Shown here: positions 1 through 5,589 of the stretch, piece after piece
How the letters are laid out: each line of letters opens with the position of its first letter
Position numbering within the stretch: position 1 is the stretch's first letter
Source: Methylococcaceae bacterium
GTDB lineage: Bacteria > Pseudomonadota > Gammaproteobacteria > Methylococcales > UBA1147
Assembly: GCA_022616595.1 (NCBI GenBank)
Contig: JAKEEL010000141.1
Location: 1-6,526, forward strand
DNA length: 6,526 bases
Reading direction: 5' to 3'
Notes under the pieces: model-generated
Database searches by the model: none
What the model was told of the DNA's origin: nothing
The model's input: the letters and a program-made list of their open reading frames with translations, nothing else
Position numbers and translations under genes: made by a program

Positions 1-2
1 CG

Positions 3-197
3 GAAGATCGTGCCGGCCTTCAAAAAAAATATATCGAGGCGCAGGAATTTGGATTTAAGAACGGAGAAGTCAGTCTGAGCGAACTCCTGATTGCGCGGAA
101 AAGAGCCTTTCAGGCGATCCGTAATCTGGACCAGCAACAGATTTTTCTGAAGCGCGACATTGCACTGTATAACCAGGTTGTCGGAGTCGTGCCATGA
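3..197 (+). CDS. TolC/CzcC-like outer-membrane efflux factor, C-terminal fragment
   Basis: Only the last 64 residues are present; the 5' end lies outside the window and the reading frame is open from the left edge to the TGA at 195-197. The fragment is helical, with the pattern GEVSLSELLIARKRAF followed by a long amphipathic helix ending in LYNQVVGVVP. That is the usual end of the second repeat of TolC-family proteins, where the 'G..sl.eLL.ar' segment precedes the last periplasmic helix. Members form a trimeric outer-membrane channel and periplasmic tunnel through which RND pumps discharge substrate. The stop overlaps the start of the adaptor gene by ATGA, placing it as the outer-membrane part of the same tripartite pump. 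CzcC versus CusC type cannot be decided from this piece. The family call is fairly sure from motif plus context. Confidence 0.85.
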   Translation, partial: EDRAGLQKKYIEAQEFGFKNGEVSLSELLIARKRAFQAIRNLDQQQIFLKRDIALYNQVVGVVP

Positions 198-1294
198 AGA
201 TACATCCCGCGATGCTGTTTTTGATTCATCTGTCCGTTTTTGCGGGACCCGTCCGCGCTGAAAATGAGCTGGTTTTCACGCCGGAACAGATCGCCAATCT
301 GGGTCTGACAACCGCCTCGCTCGCGATAGCCGAACATCGTCCGCTGTTTACCGCGCCCGCGATGGTGACGGTTCCTCCGACCCGCGAAATCGTGGTTACG
401 GAACCGAATGGCGGAGTGGTCAAGCAGATTTTCGTCTCCGAGGGCGAGAACGTCACGCAGGGACAGAAGCTGGTCGAAATGATCAGTTCCGGATCGCTGG
501 GGCTTCAGAAAGAGCTGCTCATCGCTGAATCCCGCTACCAACTCGCCCGACGCCAATATAATCGGGAAAAATCGCTTTTCGACAAAGGCGTCATCGCCGA
601 GAAAAGATTGCAGGAAGCCGAATTGCAGTTTCAACAGGCTCGCATTTCACGCGATGAAGCGAGCCAGCTGTTGTCGATTGCTGGTTTTTCGAAGCCGGAA
701 CTCGCGGCCTTGATGCGGACCGAGCGCCTTCGAAATTCCAGGATCATCCTGGCGCCCGAGGCCGGTGTCGTCCTGCATAAGTTCGTCGTCACGGGGCAGC
801 GGGTCGAGGACCATGACCCCCTGTTCAGTATCGCGGATTTATCCAGACTGTGGCTGGAGGCCGCCGTACCGCAGGCAAATATCGACCAGATCCGCGCCGG
901 GGATGTGATGGAAGTTGTGGGCAAAGCCGTGGCCGGGAATATTTTCCTGATCGACAGCAAAGTCGATGAGAAGCATCAAAGCGTACTGGTGCGAGCCGTG
1001 GTCGAGCATCCCGCGGGGCGGATCAGGCCCGGTCAGAGCATCCAGGTCAACGTGCGCCGCTCCGGACAGCCGGACCTTTTGATCGCCCCCAAAGCCAGCC
1101 TGGTTCGCCATCAAGGGGATACCCTGTTATTTGTGCGCTCGGAAAACGGCTTTATTCCGCGGACCGTTGAAACGATGGGCGAAAGCGGCGGGAATGTCAT
1201 CATCAAGGGAAATGTCGGTCCGCATGACCGGGTCGCGGTGCAGGGTACGATTGCCATCAAGGCGCACTGGCTCGGATTCGGGGGCGCAGAATGA
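194..1294 (+). CDS. Periplasmic adaptor (membrane fusion protein) of an HME-RND metal efflux pump
   Basis: This 366-residue protein is the periplasmic link between RND pump and outer-membrane channel. Residues 1-22 form a Sec signal peptide (basic start, hydrophobic core around MLFLIHLSVFAG, cleavage probably after VRA). There is no lipobox Cys, so it should be soluble or pump-bound rather than a lipoprotein. Residues about 65-97 and 183-215 are the two halves of a lipoyl/barrel-sandwich domain (EPNGGVVKQIFVSEGENV; APEAGVVLHKFVVTGQRV). They bracket a charged alpha-hairpin at about 100-178. A beta-barrel (about 217-290) and a membrane-proximal domain (about 295-355) follow. The start ATG has CGGAG 7 bases upstream inside the preceding gene. 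Both ends overlap the neighbouring genes by ATGA. It has no His-rich stretch and only one Met in the early mature region (M57), unlike the Met-based copper site of CusB. CzcB-like versus CusB-like naming is left open. Confidence 0.93.
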   Translation: MKIHPAMLFLIHLSVFAGPVRAENELVFTPEQIANLGLTTASLAIAEHRPLFTAPAMVTVPPTREIVVTEPNGGVVKQIFVSEGENVTQGQKLVEMISSGSLGLQKELLIAESRYQLARRQYNREKSLFDKGVIAEKRLQEAELQFQQARISRDEASQLLSIAGFSKPELAALMRTERLRNSRIILAPEAGVVLHKFVVTGQRVEDHDPLFSIADLSRLWLEAAVPQANIDQIRAGDVMEVVGKAVAGNIFLIDSKVDEKHQSVLVRAVVEHPAGRIRPGQSIQVNVRRSGQPDLLIAPKASLVRHQGDTLLFVRSENGFIPRTVETMGESGGNVIIKGNVGPHDRVAVQGTIAIKAHWLGFGGAE

Positions 1295-4200
1295 TCGATC
1301 GATTGATCCATTTTGCACTCACGCAGCGCCTCATGATCCTGGTTCTCGGGATTGCGCTGTCCCTGGCCGGAGTTCAGGCGGGCCTGAGTTTGCCGATCGA
1401 CGCGTTCCCGGATGTTTCTCCGACCCAGGTGAAAATCATCGTGAAATCACCGGGCATGACGCCGGAGGAAGTCGAAACGCGGATCACGGCCCCGATCGAA
1501 ATCGAGCTGCTCGGGATTCCGAATCAGACCATGCTGCGCTCGATCGCGTATTATGCGCTGACCGACATCACCCTGGATTTCCAGGAAGGCACCGATATCT
1601 ACTGGGCCAGGCAGCAGGTCGCCGAAAGGATCAATGGAATCTGGGACAATCTGCCTGAAGGCGTCGAAGGAGGCATCGCGCCGATGACGACACCGCTCGG
1701 CGAAATGTTCATGTTCACCCTCGAAGGCGATGGGCTTGATCTCCAGGGCAAGCGCGAACTCCTGGATTGGGTGATCCGGCCGGCGCTCCGGACCGTCGAG
1801 GGAGTCGCCGATGTGAACGCGCTGGGCGGCCTGGTCAAAACTTTCGAGGTGAAGCCCGACCCGGCCCGGATGGCTGCGCGCGGCATCTCCATGCAGCAAC
1901 TCGTCGAAGCGCTCACCGCGAACAACCGCAATGACGGAGCCGGCCGCCTTTCCGATGGAGAAGAAGCGATACTGGTCCGCGCGGAAGGCCGGATCGAATC
2001 GCTGGAAGACGTTCGCGATACGGTCGTCGAGACCGAAAAAGGCATGCCGACGCGGGTCTCCGACATCGCGTCCGTCGAATACGGCTTCCTGACCCGTTAT
2101 GGAGCGGTCAGCCAAAACGGCCGTGCCGAAACCGTCGAAGGATTGGTTCTCAGTCTCCGGGGCAGCAACGCGAAAAATACCGTCGCGGCGCTTGAAAAAA
2201 AACTCGACGAGATCAAACCTTCGTTACCCGAAGGGATTGAACTGAAACCCTTCTATAATCGCGGAGACCTGGTCGAAAAGGCCGTTAAGACGGTCGGCAA
2301 GGCGCTCCTGGAAGCCGTCGTACTGGTGCTGGTTCTGCTTTTCCTGTTCCTCGGCAGCGTCCCGGCCGCGGTTTCGGTTGCGATCGTTCTGCCGCTCGCG
2401 GCCTGCGCCACCTTCATCATGATGCACCAGATCGACCTCACGGCCAACCTGATGAGCCTCGGCGGCCTCGCGATCGCGATTGGAATGCTGGTCGATGCGG
2501 CCGTGGTCGTGGTCGAGAATATCAGCGAACATTTATCTCATTCCGCGCAGTCCAGGCTGCCCAGACTCCATATTATCTACCGGGCGGTCAAGGAAGTCGC
2601 CGTTCCGGTAACTACGGGGATTCTCATTATCATGCTGGTGTTCGTGCCCTTGCTGACTCTGGAGGGACTGGAAGGCAAATTGTTTTCGCCGGTTGCCAAG
2701 ACCATCGTCCTGGCACTCGCAAGCTCGCTGATCATGGCATTTACGATGATCCCGGTCACCTCGTCCTATCTGATCACCCATCCGTCGCCCAAGGAACCCT
2801 GGCTGCCCGCCAAGCTTGCGGGTCTCTATGCGCCGATTCTCGACTGGAGTCTGGTTCATCCAAAGGCGGTATACAGCGGTACGGCGCTGTTGTTCCTGAC
2901 TGCTGTTCTGGTATTCGGCCAGATCGGTAAATCCTTCATGCCGACCATGGACGAAGGCGATATCGTCGTGCAACTCGAAAAACTGCCATCGATTTCACTC
3001 CAGCAATCGGTCCGCATGGATATGCAGGTTCAGAAAGCGATTCTCGAACGGGTGCCTGAAGTTCGCCAGATCATTTCCCGGGTAGGGGTCGATGAAATCG
3101 GCCTGGATCCAATGGGGTTGAATGATACCGATGCCTTTTTCGTATTGGATCAACAGGAGAACTGGCTCGTTCACAGCAAAGAAGAATTGATCGACAAAAT
3201 TCGCGGCGTTCTGGACGGATTTGCCGGGATTGCCTACGGATTCACCCAACCCATCCAGATGCGGGTGACCGAAATGCTGACCGGGGTACGCGGCGATGTG
3301 GCCATCAAGTTGTTCGGGGCCGATTTGTCGATATTGAATGCTAAAGCCGCCCAAATCGCGGATTTGATCCGGAAAATTCCGGGAGCCAGCGATGTTTTCG
3401 CGACCCGGAATGAAGGGGTCTTGTATTCGAATATCGTGATCGACCGGACCGCGGCCGGGCGCTTCGGACTGGATGTCGATACCTTGGAAGGGCTGTTGCG
3501 CGCGATCATCGAAGGGCGCCGGATCGGGACGATTCAGGAAGGAATTAAAAGGACCCCGTTGAACCTGAAAGGCGCCGGGGATCGTCGTTCACTCACATCG
3601 TTGACGATTTCCCTGCCGGACGGCCGGAGCATTCCCTTCAGCGAAGTCGCCCGGTTTAGCGACGGCGAGGGAGTCGTTTCGGTTTCGCGCGAGCGCGGCC
3701 AACGGTACTCGGTGGTTCGCTGCAATGTCACCGGCCGCGACCTGGTCAGTTTCGTCGATGAGGCGAAACAGCTCGTGGCACGGTCGGTCAAGTTACCGAC
3801 CGGTTATTACATTACCTGGGGCGGACAGTTTGAAAATCAGCAACGCGCCGCGAAAAGACTGATGCTCGTGGTCCCGATCGCGATCGGCCTGATCTTTCTA
3901 CTGTTGTTTACCAGTTTCGGCTCGGTCCGCCAGGCATTTCTGGTTCTGGCCAATATTCCCCTGGCCTTGATCGGGGGCGTTTTTGCATTGGGCCTGTCCG
4001 GTGAATACCTTTCGGTCCCGGCCTCGGTCGGTTTCATCGCGCTGCTTGGCATCGCGGTCCTGAACGGGGTCGTTCTGGTCGGATATTTCAATCAACTTCG
4101 CAGTCAGGGCTGCGATAGGCTTCAAACCGTGATCCGTGGTGCGAAACGCCGTTTGCGCCCGGTGCTCATGACCGCGAGTATCGCCGCGTTCGGATTGACG

Positions 4201-4353
4201 CCCCTGCTGTTCGCGACCGGTCCGGGTTCCGAAATCCAGCGGCCTCTCGCGATCGTGGTGATCGGAGGCCTGATTACCTCGACCTTGTTGACGCTGCTCC
4301 TGCTGCCGATTCTGTATCACCGCCACGGTCAACCCGGAGGCGCCTTGCCATGA
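1291..4353 (+). CDS. HME-RND heavy-metal efflux pump, CzcA/CusA family, inner-membrane permease
   Basis: At 1020 residues this is a full-length RND proton/metal antiporter. TM1 lies at about 13-35, a large periplasmic loop at about 36-335, TM2-TM7 within about 338-543, a second loop at about 545-855, and TM8-TM12 within about 857-1007. Family motifs include the early SLPIDAFPDVSPTQV, FMPTMDEGDIV at 549-559 and TGVRGDVAIKLFG at 664-676. The TM4 proton-relay segment reads AIAIGMLVDAAVVVVEN (394-410), keeping D402 and E409. By my alignment to E. coli CusA, the Cu(I)-binding Met573, Met623 and Met672 correspond here to Q561, D612 and E661. At the last position the EMLTGVR context resembles CzcA/CnrA-type divalent pumps. 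The TM4 motif, however, is closer to CusA (AIG...VDAA) than to CzcA (DFG...VDGA). Substrate is therefore probably a divalent cation, but this is inference. GGGGG 6 bases before the ATG serves as ribosome binding site. It overlaps the genes on both sides by ATGA. Confidence 0.95.
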   Translation: MIDRLIHFALTQRLMILVLGIALSLAGVQAGLSLPIDAFPDVSPTQVKIIVKSPGMTPEEVETRITAPIEIELLGIPNQTMLRSIAYYALTDITLDFQEGTDIYWARQQVAERINGIWDNLPEGVEGGIAPMTTPLGEMFMFTLEGDGLDLQGKRELLDWVIRPALRTVEGVADVNALGGLVKTFEVKPDPARMAARGISMQQLVEALTANNRNDGAGRLSDGEEAILVRAEGRIESLEDVRDTVVETEKGMPTRVSDIASVEYGFLTRYGAVSQNGRAETVEGLVLSLRGSNAKNTVAALEKKLDEIKPSLPEGIELKPFYNRGDLVEKAVKTVGKALLEAVVLVLVLLFLFLGSVPAAVSVAIVLPLAACATFIMMHQIDLTANLMSLGGLAIAIGMLVDAAVVVVENISEHLSHSAQSRLPRLHIIYRAVKEVAVPVTTGILIIMLVFVPLLTLEGLEGKLFSPVAKTIVLALASSLIMAFTMIPVTSSYLITHPSPKEPWLPAKLAGLYAPILDWSLVHPKAVYSGTALLFLTAVLVFGQIGKSFMPTMDEGDIVVQLEKLPSISLQQSVRMDMQVQKAILERVPEVRQIISRVGVDEIGLDPMGLNDTDAFFVLDQQENWLVHSKEELIDKIRGVLDGFAGIAYGFTQPIQMRVTEMLTGVRGDVAIKLFGADLSILNAKAAQIADLIRKIPGASDVFATRNEGVLYSNIVIDRTAAGRFGLDVDTLEGLLRAIIEGRRIGTIQEGIKRTPLNLKGAGDRRSLTSLTISLPDGRSIPFSEVARFSDGEGVVSVSRERGQRYSVVRCNVTGRDLVSFVDEAKQLVARSVKLPTGYYITWGGQFENQQRAAKRLMLVVPIAIGLIFLLLFTSFGSVRQAFLVLANIPLALIGGVFALGLSGEYLSVPASVGFIALLGIAVLNGVVLVGYFNQLRSQGCDRLQTVIRGAKRRLRPVLMTASIAAFGLTPLLFATGPGSEIQRPLAIVVIGGLITSTLLTLLLLPILYHRHGQPGGALP
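4336..4340 (+). promoter_or_regulatory. Strong Shine-Dalgarno site for the DUF3240 gene
   Basis: GGAGG lies inside the last codons of the pump gene, 9 bases before the ATG at 4350. It is the best anti-16S match of the operon; the adaptor has CGGAG at 182-186 and the pump GGGGG at 1280-1284. The small protein may therefore be translated independently as well as by ATGA coupling, which would allow more copies of it than of the pump. Confidence 0.6.
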
Positions 4354-4655
4354 ACGACGAAATGCTCCTCTTCATGCTCGACGTTCCTCCGGAACTCGAA
4401 GAATCCGTGGTCGACTTCCTGCTCGAGTACGACAGCGAAATCGAATTCACGACCTTTGCGATTTCGGGGCACCGGCGCAGTCATTCCGGTTATTCGCTGT
4501 CGGAACAGGTCACCGGCCGGGAAAAACAACAAAGTTTCCACCTCCCTCTTGCGAAAGACCGGCTGGTCGATTTGGTCAGAGCCCTGAAAACTGAATTCAA
4601 AGGAGCCGGATTGGAATTCCGGACCGTACCGTTGCTGAATCGGGGAGAAATTTAA
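4350..4655 (+). CDS. DUF3240 family PII-like small protein, pump accessory
   Basis: This 101-residue soluble protein has no signal peptide. Its pattern fits a ferredoxin-like, PII-type fold: beta strand MLLFMLDV, helix PPELEESVVDFLLEYD, strand EIEFTTFAIS, a charged loop (about 40-60, comparable to a PII T-loop), strand QQSFHLPL, helix AKDRLVDLVRALKTEF, and strand GLEFRTVPL. I recognise it as DUF3240, a family commonly found directly behind CzcA/CusA-type pumps. PII-like proteins usually form trimers that bind small ligands in the clefts between subunits. A role as cytoplasmic sensor or modulator of the pump is inferred from context only. Its ATG overlaps the pump stop (ATGA), and a strong GGAGG stands 9 bases upstream. 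H41, H45 (spaced HxxxH) and H64 could bind metal, but this is unverified. It is the last gene before a terminator. Confidence 0.85.
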   Translation: MNDEMLLFMLDVPPELEESVVDFLLEYDSEIEFTTFAISGHRRSHSGYSLSEQVTGREKQQSFHLPLAKDRLVDLVRALKTEFKGAGLEFRTVPLLNRGEI

Positions 4656-4692
4656 CAGCGCAGACCGGACCCCGTGACCGGTTCCGCATGTT

Positions 4693-4711
4693 GCCGGTTC
4701 CCCGGCTTTTT
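4693..4711 (+). terminator. Rho-independent terminator of the efflux operon
   Basis: A perfect 5-base all-GC stem, GCCGG / CCGGC, with a TTCC tetraloop is followed immediately by five T residues. It lies 37 bases after the stop of the DUF3240 gene, where an operon end is expected. The stem is short, so efficiency may be moderate. The upstream arm could instead pair with ACCGG at 4677-4681 (using CCGGT at 4694-4698), a possible competing structure. Confidence 0.7.
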
Positions 4712-4799
4712 CGCATGGTCTGTCCATGTGGAGAAGATAATCACAGAGGACGTCTCACGTGCATGAACCGGATACAAATATGATGCTCGGCCGTAATTA

Positions 4800-4810
4800 G
4801 ATATTCGAAT
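4800..4810. promoter_or_regulatory. Possible operator half-site, GATATTCGAAT
   Basis: The sequence contains the perfect 8-base palindrome ATTCGAAT and shares the GATATTC arm plus GAAT with the larger palindrome at 5530-5547, as if the 4-base spacer had been lost. It sits about 85 bases before the tetR start in a non-coding gap, so it could be a regulator site. Caution: the same 11 bases occur on the other strand inside the pump gene at 3425-3435, so the match is not unique to regulatory DNA. Confidence 0.25.
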
Positions 4811-4833
4811 TCCAACGCGGATTCTTGAGATTA

Positions 4834-4883
4834 CCCGGAGATCGAGCGTGAATCCTGTAAAATAATTCCGCCAAATCTCCGGG
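4834..4883. repeat. 9-base perfect inverted repeat ahead of tetR
   Basis: CCCGGAGAT at 4834-4842 is the exact reverse complement of ATCTCCGGG at 4875-4883, with 32 bases between. The downstream arm ends in the G-run that is the only ribosome-binding-like sequence for tetR (start at 4894). Between the arms lies TAAAAT (4858-4863), a plausible -10 element, although no good -35 is found 16-18 bases upstream of it. The arrangement would suit two regulator half-sites flanking a promoter, or an RNA hairpin hiding the ribosome binding site if transcription starts further upstream. Confidence 0.4.
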
Positions 4884-4893
4884 GTTCATTTTG

Positions 4894-5502
4894 ATGGCAA
4901 GACGAAGCGATCACAGCCGCGAGGAAATCAGACAGATGGCGCTGGACGCGGCCGAAAAACTGGTCGCCGAAAACGGCAGGAGTTTTCTGACCGCCCGCCG
5001 TATCGCTTCGGGGATCGGTTACACGGTCGGCAGTCTTTATCTGGTTTTCGACAATCTCGACGACCTGGCCTTGCAGGTCAACGCTCGAACCCTGGATCGC
5101 CTGTCCTTGCAACTCGACCAGACCGCATCGCAATACCAGGAACCACGCCGCTGCATCGTGGAACTCGGGCGCAGTTATATCCGCTTCGCCGCCGATAATC
5201 CGCACCTGTGGAACATGATCTTTGAAATTCGCACTGCGGATGAAATGAGGCTGCCGGAGTGGTATCAAAGGCGCGTTCTGGAATCATTCCGGGGCGTGGA
5301 GCGTCAGTTTGAAAAGATGCGTCCCGATCTGCCCGAAGCCCTGATCAAACCCGCGGCCCGAGCCTTATGGAGCGGGGTTCACGGCATCTGCATCCTCGCC
5401 CGGACCGGCAAACTGGATGTGGCCGGAATCGAAAGCGTCGAACGCGCAAGCGATCTGCTGTGCGAAAATTTTCTCGATGGCTGGATCGGTTCCGCCCGCT
5501 GA
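4894..5502 (+). CDS. TetR-family transcriptional regulator with WHG-type C-terminal domain
   Basis: This 202-residue cytoplasmic DNA-binding repressor has an N-terminal TetR helix-turn-helix at about 8-55. The recognition region reads ARRIASGIGYTVGSLYLVF, matching the family pattern of an IA..G...G.lY..F core. Helix 1 begins at REEIRQMALDAAEKLV. The C-terminal ligand/dimer domain carries the segment WSGVHGICILARTG (159-172), typical of the WHG group of TetR C-terminal domains. The ligand is unknown. The ATG at 4894 was chosen over the TTG at 4891, because ATG is far more common and a GGGG at 4881-4884 is 9 bases away. It lies on the same strand as the efflux operon but behind a terminator, and 87 bases before the patatin-like gene. 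It may therefore control itself, the patatin-like gene, the pump, or distant targets. HME-RND pumps are more usually controlled by two-component or MerR-type sensors. Confidence 0.92.
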   Translation: MARRSDHSREEIRQMALDAAEKLVAENGRSFLTARRIASGIGYTVGSLYLVFDNLDDLALQVNARTLDRLSLQLDQTASQYQEPRRCIVELGRSYIRFAADNPHLWNMIFEIRTADEMRLPEWYQRRVLESFRGVERQFEKMRPDLPEALIKPAARALWSGVHGICILARTGKLDVAGIESVERASDLLCENFLDGWIGSAR

Positions 5503-5529
5503 GACGCCCAGCTTTCAGAGTCGATGCCG

Positions 5530-5547
5530 GATATTCTAACGAATATC
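5530..5547. promoter_or_regulatory. Perfect interrupted palindrome, candidate TetR operator
   Basis: GATATTC-TAAC-GAATATC has 7-base arms and a 4-base centre. It lies 27 bases after the tetR stop and 43 bases before the patatin-like start. Size and symmetry suit a dimeric TetR operator. No T-run follows, so a terminator reading is weak. Overlapping outer arms CCGGAT (5527-5532) and ATCCGG (5557-5562) give a second possible pairing. Confidence 0.45.
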
Positions 5548-5589
5548 GATTCTCTCATCCGGTCCGTTATGGAATAACTCGAACCTGCT

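Noticed and set aside
110..634. Long reverse-strand open frame opposite the adaptor gene
   Set aside because: It covers the outer-membrane factor end and the adaptor, both of which have clear family motifs; the antisense product has no recognisable domain.
3898..4332. Reverse-strand open frames opposite the pump, here and at 1447-2115
   Set aside because: They are shadows of the GC-rich pump coding sequence, with Arg/Gln/Asp/His-rich composition and no independent signals.
1291..4353. Naming the pump CusA (copper/silver)
   Set aside because: The TM4 motif is CusA-like, but the three Met ligands are absent, so a copper-specific symbol is not supported.
4714..4728. Short hairpin CATGG-TCTGT-CCATG just after the terminator
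   Set aside because: It is only a 5-base stem with no T-run and no partner repeat nearby; not distinguishable from chance.
4727..4745. CRP-like site (TGTG ... TCACA) after the terminator
   Set aside because: The gap between TGTG and TCACA is 10 bases instead of the 7 required by the TGTGA-N6-TCACA consensus.
4891..4893. TTG start for the TetR gene one codon upstream of the ATG
   Set aside because: It gives only one extra residue; the ATG at 4894 is the commoner start codon and has equally good spacing from the G-run.
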